Assembly: GCF_039655745.1 (NCBI RefSeq)
Contig: NZ_JBBYXI010000001.1
Location: 434,001-498,000 of the forward strand
Direction: 5' to 3'
Length of the DNA: 64,000 nucleotides
Source of the DNA: Hohaiivirga grylli
GTDB taxonomy: Bacteria > Pseudomonadota > Alphaproteobacteria > Rhizobiales > Beijerinckiaceae
Under the pieces are notes generated by a model. The model did not search any database, was not told where the DNA came from, and worked only from the letters and a program-made list of their open reading frames with translations. This document shows positions 9,911 through 18,310 of the stretch, piece after piece (position 1 is the stretch's first letter; every line of letters begins with the position of its first letter). The position numbers were made by a program, and so were the translations under genes.

Positions 9911-10744
9911 TCAGAATGATTTTGTTGTTTTTCTGACGCCTGCTGCTAGCTCTTTAACAAGATCAAGAACAGCCGGAATTGAGCCATTTGTCGGCTTGTC
10001 ATTGGCATCAAGCGTACCCTTGAGAGCATTGATCAGGCCAGAGCCAATAACAACGCCATCAGCACCTTTGGCGATTTCTGTTGCCTGTTCACCGGTTTTA
10101 ACGCCAAAGCCAACAACAACCGGAAGGTCTGTGTGCTGCTTGATGCGTCCAACGGCTGTTGCAACTTTTGAGAAATCAGGTGTCGCAGTGCCGGTAATTC
10201 CGGTGATGGAGACGTAATAAACAAATCCGGATGTATTTGTCAGAACGGTTGGCAAACGGGCATCATCGGTAGTTGGCGTTGCCAGACGGATGAAGGACAG
10301 GCCTGCTTTTAAGGCTGGAATGCAAAGCTCTTCATCTTCTTCCGGCGGAAGATCGACAATGATCATGCCGTCAATACCAGCTTCTTTTGCATCAGCCAGA
10401 AAACGTTCAACACCATAGACATAGATAAGGTTGTAATAACCCATCAGGATGATTGGGGTGTCTGCGTCAGTTTTGCGGAACTCCCGGACCATCTGCAATG
10501 TCTTGATAGTATTCTGGCCATTGGCCAGAGCGCGCAGGCCTGCGGCCTGAATGGCAGGGCCATCAGCCATTGGATCGGTAAATGGCATGCCAAGTTCAAT
10601 TATGTCAGACCCGGCAGCCGGAAGCTGTTTTACGAGATCAAGGGCTGTCGCATAATCAGGGTCGCCAGCCATGACGTAGGTAACAAGGGCAGCTCTGTTT
10701 TCTGAACGGCATTTTGCAAAACGGGCTTCAATGCGTGTGCTCAT
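9911..10744 (-). CDS. trpA: Tryptophan synthase alpha chain
   Basis: TrpA cleaves indole-3-glycerol phosphate to indole and glyceraldehyde 3-phosphate; indole is channelled to TrpB. The 277-residue TIM barrel has the catalytic glutamate in ELGMPF and the catalytic aspartate in the DPMADGP loop. The ATG overlaps the trpB stop as ATGA, giving coupled synthesis of the two subunits, consistent with the alpha2-beta2 complex. Other trp genes (trpE, trpD, trpC) are not in the window, as is usual for the split trp genes of Hyphomicrobiales. Confidence 0.96.
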   Translation of the reverse strand: MSTRIEARFAKCRSENRAALVTYVMAGDPDYATALDLVKQLPAAGSDIIELGMPFTDPMADGPAIQAAGLRALANGQNTIKTLQMVREFRKTDADTPIILMGYYNLIYVYGVERFLADAKEAGIDGMIIVDLPPEEDEELCIPALKAGLSFIRLATPTTDDARLPTVLTNTSGFVYYVSITGITGTATPDFSKVATAVGRIKQHTDLPVVVGFGVKTGEQATEIAKGADGVVIGSGLINALKGTLDANDKPTNGSIPAVLDLVKELAAGVRKTTKSF

Positions 10745-11961
10745 AGGTCTGCTCCCAGATGCTCAGCAACAGTGAAGATGTCTTTGTCTCCACGGCCTGA
10801 CAGATTGATGACCATGAGATGGTCTTTTGGTTTCTTTGCTGCGATCTGCGTTGCAATGGCAACGGCATGGGCAGATTCCAGAGCCGGAACAATACCCTCA
10901 AGCTTCGAGCAGCTCTGGAAGGCATCCAGTGCTTCCTGATCGGTACATGGCAGATATTTAACACGCCCAATTTGGTGTAGCCATGAATGCTCTGGGCCAA
11001 TACCCGGATAATCAAGACCGGCTGAAATAGAATGAGCCTCGGTGATCTGGCCATCATCATCCATCAGAAGATAGGTACGGTTGCCGTGCAGGACACCGGG
11101 GCGTCCGCCTGTCAGGGATGCTGCATGCATGCCCGTTGAAACGCCATGGCCGGCTGCTTCAATGCCATACATTTCAATGTCTTTGTCATCAAGGAACGGA
11201 TGGAACAGACCAATTGCGTTGGAGCCACCACCAACAGCAGCCACCAGTGAATCCGGCAGCCTGCCTTCCTGTGCCAGCATCTGCTCGCGAGTTTCATTGC
11301 CGATAACACACTGAAAATCACGAACCATTTGCGGGTAAGGATGTGGTCCAGCTGCTGTGCCGATGCAATAGAAGGTGTTATCTACATTGGTGACCCAGTC
11401 ACGCAGGGCCTCGTTCATAGCGTCTTTCAGGGTCTTTGAACCGGATTCAACGGCAATAACTTTGGCGCCCAGCATATTCATGCGGAAAACGTTTGGCTTC
11501 TGGCGCTCAACGTCAACGGCACCCATATAAACAATACATTCCAAACCGAAACGTGCGCAGAGTGTTGCTGTCGCAACGCCGTGCTGACCTGCACCTGTCT
11601 CGGCGATAATTCTTTTCTTGCCCATACGACGGGCCAGCAAAATCTGGCCAAGCACATTGTTGACCTTGTGCGCGCCGGTATGGTTGAGCTCTTCACGTTT
11701 GAAGTAAATCTTCGCGCCGCCGGTATGCTCCGTCAGACGCTCAGCAAAATAGAGCGGGCTTGGACGACCGATATAATGGGTCATGAAGCTGGCCATATCC
11801 GCTTTGAAGCTCGGGTCATTCTTGGCCTCTTCATAGGCCTTTTCCAGCTCCAGAATAAGCGGCATCAGGGTTTCAGCGACAAAGCGTCCGCCAAAAATGC
11901 CAAAATGGCCCTGTTCATCAGGTCCGGTGCGATATGAATTCGGTAAATTATCAGCGCCCAC
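10741..11961 (-). CDS. trpB: Tryptophan synthase beta chain
   Basis: TrpB is a pyridoxal-phosphate enzyme that condenses indole with serine to give tryptophan. The PLP lysine lies in HTGAHKVNN, and the phosphate loop AVGGGSNAIG is present. No ATG fits the expected N-terminus (PNSYRTGPDEQGHFG). I chose the GTG at 11961, which has an AGAAGG ribosome site about 8 nt upstream and gives 406 residues. A TTG at 12060 is in frame but lacks a ribosome site and would add a 33-residue leader. The gene follows trpF and overlaps trpA by 4 bp. Confidence 0.95.
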   Translation of the reverse strand: MGADNLPNSYRTGPDEQGHFGIFGGRFVAETLMPLILELEKAYEEAKNDPSFKADMASFMTHYIGRPSPLYFAERLTEHTGGAKIYFKREELNHTGAHKVNNVLGQILLARRMGKKRIIAETGAGQHGVATATLCARFGLECIVYMGAVDVERQKPNVFRMNMLGAKVIAVESGSKTLKDAMNEALRDWVTNVDNTFYCIGTAAGPHPYPQMVRDFQCVIGNETREQMLAQEGRLPDSLVAAVGGGSNAIGLFHPFLDDKDIEMYGIEAAGHGVSTGMHAASLTGGRPGVLHGNRTYLLMDDDGQITEAHSISAGLDYPGIGPEHSWLHQIGRVKYLPCTDQEALDAFQSCSKLEGIVPALESAHAVAIATQIAAKKPKDHLMVINLSGRGDKDIFTVAEHLGADL

Positions 11962-12100
11962 GGTTCTAGCCTTCTCATCGGTGGTCTGTGCGTGGTCCGC
12001 TAGCACGTAACGTGACGGGCCTACGCAATGTCTATGACAGGAAATCTCCTCACTTGGCAAGAGGAGGGATCATCCGTGCGATAAGATGATCTGCGATAAA

Positions 12101-12760
12101 TTATACGCCGCTTCGCCAGGCTGCGCGGGCATTCGCAATGAAAGTTTGAATTTTGTCGATATCCTTGATGCCCCGGCTGCTTTCAACACCAGATGAGACA
12201 TCAACAGCTTGCATGTGTGTCAGCCGGATAGCACGGTCGATATTGTCAGGGGTCAAGCCGCCCGATAACATGTATTGTGGGCCCAAGGATTTATGAGCCA
12301 ACAGTTCCCAATCAAAGGGAATGCCATTGCCGCCGGGGATTTCTGATGTGGGTGCGGGTTTGGCATCCAGCAGCAGAAGATCAGCAATTCCTTCAAATTT
12401 TTGTGCCTGAACAAGGTCATGAGCCGTTGCAACACCTAAGGCTTTAATCAGAGGTATATTATACCGTGTCTTAATCTCTTTGGTGCGTTCTATAGTTTCG
12501 GAACCATGAAGCTGAAGCAGATCAGGGCGGGCTACTGTCATGATTTCATCAAGCAGTTGATCATCCGGATCAACTGTCAGAATAACGCGCTTAGCCTTGC
12601 CATCAGCCTGATGCATGAGCTTGCCAGCTGTTTCAAGGGAAACATGACGCGGACTTTTGGGGAAATGAACGAAGCCTACGAGGTCTGCACCAGCATCAAC
12701 CGCAACAGCTAATGTCTCGGGCGTTGACAGGCCGCATATCTTAATCAGTTGATTTGCCAT
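12101..12760 (-). CDS. trpF: Phosphoribosylanthranilate isomerase
   Basis: TrpF isomerises phosphoribosylanthranilate in tryptophan synthesis. The 219-residue barrel starts with the family signature IKICGLS, whose cysteine is the catalytic residue; the phosphate-binding end MLSGGLTPDNI and the DVSSGVES motif (with the catalytic aspartate) are intact. The ribosome site AGGGA, 8 nt before the ATG, is buried in a perfect hairpin described separately. trpF opens the trpF-trpB-trpA group and sits downstream of lapA. Confidence 0.95.
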   Translation of the reverse strand: MANQLIKICGLSTPETLAVAVDAGADLVGFVHFPKSPRHVSLETAGKLMHQADGKAKRVILTVDPDDQLLDEIMTVARPDLLQLHGSETIERTKEIKTRYNIPLIKALGVATAHDLVQAQKFEGIADLLLLDAKPAPTSEIPGGNGIPFDWELLAHKSLGPQYMLSGGLTPDNIDRAIRLTHMQAVDVSSGVESSRGIKDIDKIQTFIANARAAWRSGV

Positions 12761-12766
12761 TTTATC

Positions 12767-12802
12767 GTTCCCTGTTTTGGGAACCCGGCAATATCTTGCC
12801 GG
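12767..12802 (-). promoter_or_regulatory. Back-to-back hairpins over the trpF ribosome site
   Basis: Two perfect stems abut without a gap: 12767-12772 with 12779-12784 (GTTCCC arm, 6-base loop) and 12785-12791 with 12796-12802 (CCGGCAA arm, 4-base loop). They fill the 43-bp lapA-trpF gap. The first stem contains the trpF Shine-Dalgarno sequence, so it may limit trpF translation unless opened; no T-run is present. Confidence 0.5.
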
Positions 12803-12803
12803 A

Positions 12804-13145
12804 TCAGTTTACTCTATCTGGGGCAGGTAAAACAGGATTTCTGGCTGCTGCCTCTTCCCGCATTTTTTCTGCTTCCGCTTTCAGATTGCGAATCTCGCGC
12901 TTGGACTGGCGAAGCTCTTTACGTTTTTTGTGCTGAGCCCACCAGGCTGCCGTGCCGCCGATAAAGACGCCAAAAGCGACTGCCCCGAACAGAATAAGAA
13001 ACAGTGGAGCTGTAATTGAAAACTCCGGAGCGACCTGTGAGAATGGGTCAAGAGATAAGGTCGCAGCGTGCCGGTTGGCAATGGACAGGAAGACCACAAC
13101 CATTGCCACAAGAATGAAGACCAGCACTTTTAGAAAACGAATCAT
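12804..13145 (-). CDS. lapA: LapA-family inner membrane protein (DUF1049)
   Basis: The 113-residue protein has two transmembrane segments (about residues 5-24 and 42-68) followed by a basic, coiled-coil-like cytoplasmic tail (KKRKELRQSKREIRNLKAEAEKMREE). This is the LapA/YciS pattern; in enterobacteria LapA with LapB controls LpxC turnover and lipopolysaccharide synthesis. A lapB gene is not adjacent, so the same role here is an inference. It lies between ihfB (14-bp gap) and trpF, as in other Hyphomicrobiales. Confidence 0.8.
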   Translation of the reverse strand: MIRFLKVLVFILVAMVVVFLSIANRHAATLSLDPFSQVAPEFSITAPLFLILFGAVAFGVFIGGTAAWWAQHKKRKELRQSKREIRNLKAEAEKMREEAAARNPVLPAPDRVN

Positions 13146-13159
13146 GACAAATATCAGAC

Positions 13160-13444
13160 TCAGGCTTTTCCGTTGAGACGAAGACGCATCTCTTTGCCTG
13201 TTTTGAAAACCGGGATAGTCTTTTCATCAACGGCGACTTCTTCGCCTGTACGTGGATTGCGACCCTTGCGCGCATCACGCTTTTTGACGGAGAAAGCACC
13301 AAAGCCACGCAACTCAACGCGGTCACCGCGTGAGAGGGCATCGACAATAGTGTCGAGAATAGCATTCACGATATTCTCGATGTCGCGCTGATAGAGGTGT
13401 GGATTTTGCTCAGCAAGGCGAAGAACGAGTTCTGATTTGATCAT
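13160..13444 (-). CDS. ihfB: Integration host factor subunit beta
   Basis: IHF is a DNA-bending nucleoid protein acting in recombination, replication and sigma-54 promoters. The 94-residue protein has the HU/IHF fold, the signature GFGAFSVKKRDARKGRNPRTGE and the intercalating proline in the arm (GRNPRTG). The N-terminus MIKSELVLRLAEQNPHL is typical of the beta subunit. It lies downstream of sppA in a conserved order. Confidence 0.95.
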   Translation of the reverse strand: MIKSELVLRLAEQNPHLYQRDIENIVNAILDTIVDALSRGDRVELRGFGAFSVKKRDARKGRNPRTGEEVAVDEKTIPVFKTGKEMRLRLNGKA

Positions 13445-13479
13445 TTCAGCTAATCTTTAATGATGGCCAATTGGCGCGG

Positions 13480-14454
13480 TTAGTTATTAAGGGAAGGCTG
13501 CCAGAGAGCCAGCAGCCCGTCAAGGTTCGAGGCTGCCGCCTTTTCCCCCGCCCGGCGAAAATTATCTGCAACTTTCTCATAACCGAGTAAGTCTGCACCA
13601 TAAGCCAATGTGCTCAAGAATGAAAGGTTTTCATATGACTTAGGTTTCCATTCTCTAATGGAAAGCCCTTTTTCTATGCCTTTCTGGGTCTCAAGCCATG
13701 CAACAGCGGTTCGCTCGTCACCTAATTCATCAACCAGTTTAAGAGGCAAACCTTGGCGGCCTGTAAAAATACGACCATCTGCAACGGTTGCCAGTTCTGT
13801 CTCTTTCAAGCCGCGGCGATCCGCAACAAGACCTTTGAACCATGTGAAGCTGTCAGCAATGATTTTTTGCATAGCCTCACGTGCTTCTGGTGATGTTGGC
13901 TTATATCCCGATGGCTCTGCCTTGAGCGGAGATGACTTCACTTCTTCAAATTTGACGCCAACCTTATCAAGTAACCCAGCAACATTGGGATATTGCATGA
14001 TAACGCCAATTGAACCGACAATTGAGGTTTCACGTGCAACGATATGATCGGTTGCAATCGCCGTAATGTAAGCGCCGGAAGCCGCGTTGCCATCAACAAA
14101 AGCCACAACAGGCTTCTTCGCAGCAAGCGCGCGCAGGCTTCTGTACAGCTTTTCCGAACCAGTCGTTGTGCCGCCAGGGCTATCAATACTGACTATGACG
14201 GCTTTGACGGATGATGATGCGCTGACCTGTTTGATCAGCTTTTCCATCTGTTCGCTGCCAACAATCAGGCCACTGACTGAAATACGGGCAATATGATTCT
14301 TGTAGCTGCCATCAAGTGAATTGCGGCCAATAAACATGCCTGCACTAACAAGACCAAGAACCAGAATAAGAATGGACAGAACCCGCCAGAAAGTCAGTTT
14401 ACGCCTCATTCTACGGCGATCGGCAATGATATCGGCATCACTGAGAATTGACAC
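13480..14454 (-). CDS. sppA: Signal peptide peptidase SppA (S49 family)
   Basis: SppA is a membrane-anchored serine protease that degrades released signal peptides. One transmembrane segment near the N-terminus (FWRVLSILILVLGLVSAGMF) is followed by the S49 domain with the nucleophile serine in NAASGAY and the catalytic lysine in SSPLKAEPSG. It is the short, single-domain form. The start is uncertain: the GTG at 14454 has a GGGAG ribosome site and gives 324 residues starting before SILSDADIIADRRR; a GTG at 14508 would add 18 residues. It lies upstream of ihfB. Confidence 0.9.
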   Translation of the reverse strand: MSILSDADIIADRRRMRRKLTFWRVLSILILVLGLVSAGMFIGRNSLDGSYKNHIARISVSGLIVGSEQMEKLIKQVSASSSVKAVIVSIDSPGGTTTGSEKLYRSLRALAAKKPVVAFVDGNAASGAYITAIATDHIVARETSIVGSIGVIMQYPNVAGLLDKVGVKFEEVKSSPLKAEPSGYKPTSPEAREAMQKIIADSFTWFKGLVADRRGLKETELATVADGRIFTGRQGLPLKLVDELGDERTAVAWLETQKGIEKGLSIREWKPKSYENLSFLSTLAYGADLLGYEKVADNFRRAGEKAAASNLDGLLALWQPSLNN

Positions 14455-14917
14455 GAGGTTCGCTGCTCCCAAAAAATGAACGGGCGGCCTGAAAAACAGG
14501 GTAACCACTTGATGCTTTTAACATAAGTGTCTTCTGTTCTAGTATCAACCGTGTTGATGATCAATAAAGTATGTCAATAGTTGATGGTATAATTTTTCAA
14601 GAATCAGTCACGAGGTGCTGGAAAAGACGACTATATCAGTGCGGTGAAAGGGCCTCTTTGGAGGATGAAATCAGCAGTTTTTGTGCATTTATCATTAAAA
14701 AATCGTGCAAAATTTATTCTTGTAACTGTTTGAAGAAACAAAACTTTTAAAATTTTTTACACGCTATATAGCTGAAATTCCTTCTGAATTTTCCTCAAAA
14801 GGTACCATTTTAAAAATCTTTATGATACACACCCTATGAATTGAAGTTTCGTATTAACCCACAGATTGGGGATTTTACGGGGTTCCTGTAAGTTCCTTCA
14901 GCCTCTGCGTGAGATAT
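14455..14917. other. Intergenic region between divergent sppA and the cell wall hydrolase gene
   Basis: About 460 bp, AT-rich in the middle, holding the divergent promoters of sppA and the hydrolase. I found no conserved hairpin or convincing -35/-10 pair. A 22-codon plus-strand frame has GGAGG directly touching its ATG and was not accepted as a gene. Confidence 0.4.
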
Positions 14918-15850
14918 ATGACAAAATCAAAATACTTTGCCCTTCTAATGACAGTTGGGATTGCAGTTTCGGTTTCAGCATGTGCTGACAGAGTTGCAGA
15001 CAATAATCAGGAAACCGGCAAAATGGCTGTCCAGAAGACAGCTGTCTGGACAAAGAAGCGGCCGCAGATGGTAGCTTCCCGTTCTGAGCGTGAGTGTCTC
15101 GCCCGCGCTATGTACTTTGAATCCAACCGTTCCAGCACAGAAGGCATGTTAGCCGTCGGTTCAGTTGTGATGAACCGTGTTGAGGCCGCTCATGGCGGTA
15201 CCAATATCTGTGGTGTCGTTGGTGCTCCACGCCAGTTTGCTCCAGGTGTTCTGACGCGTTCAATGACTGAACCTCAGTCCCGTGCCCGTGCAATGGCCGT
15301 TGCAGATGAAATTCTTTCCGGTCAGCGGCACGCCAAGGTTGGTGATGCCCGGTATTTCCACATGGCTGGTCTGAAGTTTAACTACCCGAACATGAACTAT
15401 GTCACTGTTGCAGGTGGTAATGCTTTCTATCACAGAGGTAAGACTGCCCCTATCCAGATGGCTATTTATCAGCAGCCACAGCAGTCGTTCACTCCGGCAC
15501 CGGTTACGACAGCTTCAGCTTACGTCGCACCTGCTGCACCTGCACCAACAATGACTGCTTTCAGTCAGGATAACGGCTTTACTGCTCCGATGCGTCCCGG
15601 TGCTGTTATCGTGGATATGGATAGAGCTGCCAGAACAGCTGCTGCTGAAACAAACACTTTAGTAGCTCCTGCAAGACAGCAGAGCAGCACGATTGCTCCA
15701 GTTTCTGTTGATGCTTTCCAGCTGGCACCGCTTCCACCACGCCGTCCAAGCCAGCTTGGTATGGCTAAGCCAGATCAGCACGCTGCCACTGCACCTTCTT
15801 CTGCTGAACCAGTTCGTCTGGCTATCAGCAGCACAAATGTTGCCCGGTAA
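14918..15850 (+). CDS. Cell wall hydrolase, SleB family, predicted lipoprotein
   Basis: The protein has a signal peptide ending in a lipobox-like VSVSACAD, so it is probably lipid-anchored. Residues of about 55-185 form the SleB/Hydrolase_2 domain (ECLARAMYFESNRSSTEGMLAVGSVVMNR, then a histidine-containing RYFHMAG), which in SleB and CwlJ acts as a peptidoglycan lytic enzyme. The C-terminal half is low-complexity, rich in Ala, Pro and Thr. The ATG at 14918 is preferred; a GTG at 14909 is in frame. It is a monocistronic plus-strand gene inside a minus-strand housekeeping run and is followed by a strong terminator. Confidence 0.85.
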   Translation: MTKSKYFALLMTVGIAVSVSACADRVADNNQETGKMAVQKTAVWTKKRPQMVASRSERECLARAMYFESNRSSTEGMLAVGSVVMNRVEAAHGGTNICGVVGAPRQFAPGVLTRSMTEPQSRARAMAVADEILSGQRHAKVGDARYFHMAGLKFNYPNMNYVTVAGGNAFYHRGKTAPIQMAIYQQPQQSFTPAPVTTASAYVAPAAPAPTMTAFSQDNGFTAPMRPGAVIVDMDRAARTAAAETNTLVAPARQQSSTIAPVSVDAFQLAPLPPRRPSQLGMAKPDQHAATAPSSAEPVRLAISSTNVAR

Positions 15851-15867
15851 AAATTTACCGCTTATTG

Positions 15868-15893
15868 AAAAGGGGCCGTATGGCCCCTTTTTT
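15868..15893 (+). terminator. Rho-independent terminator of the cell wall hydrolase gene
   Basis: A perfect 10-bp stem (15868-15877 with 15882-15891) with a GTAT loop is followed by T residues, 17 bp after the stop codon. Confidence 0.9.
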
Positions 15894-16276
15894 ATTATCA
15901 TCAGGCAGATTTATTCCGATTAATGGGGCTGAGTTAGTTAGAAAGTCTGACCTGCAAGTGAATTATCAGACACTTTGCATCTTGCCATGTGCCGCTTGAA
16001 GCGCGTCTGTTTGGGTAATTAGTATCTGGAAATTTACTGGCATCTGTCTTTCCGGTGAATGATTATCTTCAATTAAGGGCGTGACCCCTATGGCTCTGTT
16101 GGCACAGAGCCTCCAGCCTTTTTCTTGCCTCTGACTATTTCAGAGCAGGTGAGCTAATAGAGCCGCTTCCAAGTCATTCTCTGACAGACGTCATCCTCCA
16201 CCTGTTAATTCTTACAGGGAACGACAAGGTTCCTTCCAAAGAAACTCTGGTTGTTAGGTGTGCGTATTTTCCAAAT
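15894..16276. other. Intergenic region with hairpins; possible small RNA
   Basis: This 380-bp stretch between two convergent genes holds no recognisable protein gene. A perfect 8-bp hairpin (16091-16098 with 16103-16110, GGCTCTGT arm) is followed on the plus strand by a pyrimidine-rich stretch with T5. On the minus strand a 6-codon frame, MTSVRE (16174-16194), follows a strong GGTGGAGG site. A small RNA or leader could be here, but nothing matches an RNA family I know. Confidence 0.3.
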
Positions 16277-16310
16277 AAAAAGGCCTGCAACCCTTTTGGA
16301 GTTGCAGGCC
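16277..16310 (-). terminator. Rho-independent terminator of rpsA
   Basis: A perfect 10-bp GC-rich stem (16282-16291 with 16301-16310) is followed on the minus strand by a T-run. It begins about 40 bp beyond the rpsA stop. Confidence 0.9.
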
Positions 16311-16348
16311 CTGATTTGTAATTGCTCGAATGATCGGGCAACCAATTC

Positions 16349-18058
16349 TTATTCTTCGTCCTTGTCGCCACGAGCCTTGAGGGCTGCGCCGAGGATGTCG
16401 CCGAGAGAAGCGCCAGAATCGGTTGAACCGTACTGAGCAATTGCTTCTTTTTCTTCAGCAACTTCAAGAGCCTTAATGGACAGGCTGATGCGGCGGGACT
16501 TGCGATCGAACTGTGTCACGCGTGCATCGACCTTTTCACCGGCTGCGAAACGTTCTGGGCGCTGATCGTCACGATCGCGAGCCAGTTCGGAGCGCTTAAT
16601 GAAGGTTGTAAGATCGGTATCAACGATCTTAACTTCAAGGCCGGATTCCTTGGCTTCAAGGATTTCACAGGTTACAACCTGACCCTTGCGGATCTCGCCA
16701 GCATCGGCGAATGGGTCACCTGCAAGCTGCTTGATACCAAGGGAGATGCGTTCCTTCTCGACGTCAACATCGAGAACCTGAGCGCGAACAACGTCGCCCT
16801 TCTTGAACTCGTCGATGACCTGCTCGCCTGGACGGTTCCAGTCGAGGTCGGAAAGGTGGACCATGCCGTCGACATCGCCTTCGAGACCAATGAACAGACC
16901 GAATTCTGTCTTGTTCTTGACTTCGCCTTCGATGACGGAACCAACAGGGTGCTTCTCAGCGAAGCCTTCCCATGGGTTCTGCAGGGTCTGCTTGAGACCG
17001 AGCGAAATGCGGCGCTTGGAAGAATCGACTTCGAGGATGACAACTTCGACTTCCTGAGAAGTGGAAATGATCTTGCCAGGATGGACGTTCTTCTTTGTCC
17101 AGGACATTTCGGAAACGTGGATCAGACCTTCGATACCTGGTTCCAGCTCAACGAATGCACCGTAATCGGTGATGTTCGTTACGCGGCCCTTAATGCGGGT
17201 ATCAACTGGGTAACGGGCAGCAATGCCTTCCCATGGATCTTCCAGAAGCTGCTTGATACCAAGCGAGATGCGGTGTGTGTCGTGATTGATCTTGATGATC
17301 TTGACCTGAACCGGCTGACCGATTGTGACCACTTCGCTTGGGTGATTGACACGACGCCATGCCATGTCTGTGACGTGTAGGAGGCCGTCAATGCCGCCGA
17401 GGTCAACGAACGCACCGTATTCGGTGATGTTCTTGACAACGCCCTCGATGACCTGACCTTCTTCAAGGTTGGCAACGAGTTCAGAACGCTGCTCTGCACG
17501 GCTCTCTTCGAGAACTGTACGGCGTGAAACGACGATATTGCCACGACGACGATCCATCTTGAGGATCTGGAATGGCTGGGAAACGCCCATCAGCGGAGAA
17601 ATGTCGCGGATTGGACGGATATCGACCTGGCTGCGTGGAAGGAAGGCAACAGCGCCATCGAGATCGACGGTGTAACCACCCTTGACCTGATTGAAGATAA
17701 CACCATTGACGCGCTCGGAAGCTTCGAATGCGCGTTCCAGCTTGACCCAGCTTTCTTCGCGGCGAGCCTTGTCGCGGCTGATAACAGCTTCGCCAAGAGC
17801 GTTTTCGATCCGGTCAACATAAACCTCGACTTCGTCACCGACATTGAGTGTCAGGTCACGGTTCGGGCCAGTAAATTCTTTAAGGGCGACGCGGCCCTCT
17901 GTCTTCGCACCGATGTCGATGACTGCGACGTCTTTCTCAATGGCAACGACTTTGCCTTTGACGACGGAGCCTTCATGGATTTCGGAAGTGCGGAAGGATT
18001 CTTCGAGAAGCGCAGCGAAATCCTCACGGCTCGGTGCGTTTAGAGTAGCTTGAGACAT
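16349..18058 (-). CDS. rpsA: 30S ribosomal protein S1
   Basis: S1 binds mRNA leaders on the 30S subunit and is needed to start translation of structured mRNAs. The 569-residue protein contains six S1 (OB-fold) repeats; the later ones show the recurring patterns ITEYGAFVDLGGIDGLLHVTD and RISLGIKQL. The AGGAGC ribosome site precedes the ATG well. In most Hyphomicrobiales cmk lies just upstream; here the upstream neighbour is a sensor kinase gene, so rpsA has been separated from cmk. Confidence 0.98.
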   Translation of the reverse strand: MSQATLNAPSREDFAALLEESFRTSEIHEGSVVKGKVVAIEKDVAVIDIGAKTEGRVALKEFTGPNRDLTLNVGDEVEVYVDRIENALGEAVISRDKARREESWVKLERAFEASERVNGVIFNQVKGGYTVDLDGAVAFLPRSQVDIRPIRDISPLMGVSQPFQILKMDRRRGNIVVSRRTVLEESRAEQRSELVANLEEGQVIEGVVKNITEYGAFVDLGGIDGLLHVTDMAWRRVNHPSEVVTIGQPVQVKIIKINHDTHRISLGIKQLLEDPWEGIAARYPVDTRIKGRVTNITDYGAFVELEPGIEGLIHVSEMSWTKKNVHPGKIISTSQEVEVVILEVDSSKRRISLGLKQTLQNPWEGFAEKHPVGSVIEGEVKNKTEFGLFIGLEGDVDGMVHLSDLDWNRPGEQVIDEFKKGDVVRAQVLDVDVEKERISLGIKQLAGDPFADAGEIRKGQVVTCEILEAKESGLEVKIVDTDLTTFIKRSELARDRDDQRPERFAAGEKVDARVTQFDRKSRRISLSIKALEVAEEKEAIAQYGSTDSGASLGDILGAALKARGDKDEE

Positions 18059-18073
18059 TGTTGCTCCTAGGCT

Positions 18074-18092
18074 TCTCCGATCATTTCGGAGA
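18074..18092 (-). promoter_or_regulatory. Hairpin in the rpsA leader
   Basis: A 7-bp stem (18074-18080 with 18086-18092) lies about 15 bp upstream of the rpsA start, close to its ribosome site. S1 commonly regulates its own mRNA through leader structure in other bacteria; that function here is inferred. The remaining 250-bp leader region holds no gene. Confidence 0.35.
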
Positions 18093-18310
18093 GGCGGCGC
18101 CGGTGGTTGGTGTTAAGGGCAGTTTTTACACATCGGCGTCGTTGGGGCTAAAAGCCAGATTTAACAACACCTTACCCAGAGGGTAAGCCGGCGCAGTGAC
18201 GACGGCAAAAACTGTTTCTTCTGAACTGAATCCAGAAGAGGATGGTTTCATAATGGAAATTGGCGTCAAGAACAAGCTTTTTAAAGGAAAAAACCTAAAA
18301 TTCTCGATTC

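Noticed and set aside
14650..14740. 22-codon frame MKSAVFVHLSLKN in the sppA-hydrolase gap
   Set aside because: The GGAGG sequence directly touches the ATG, too close for translation, and the product has no recognisable feature.
16856..17380. 174-residue plus-strand frame opposite rpsA
   Set aside because: Antisense shadow of the strongly conserved S1 repeats.
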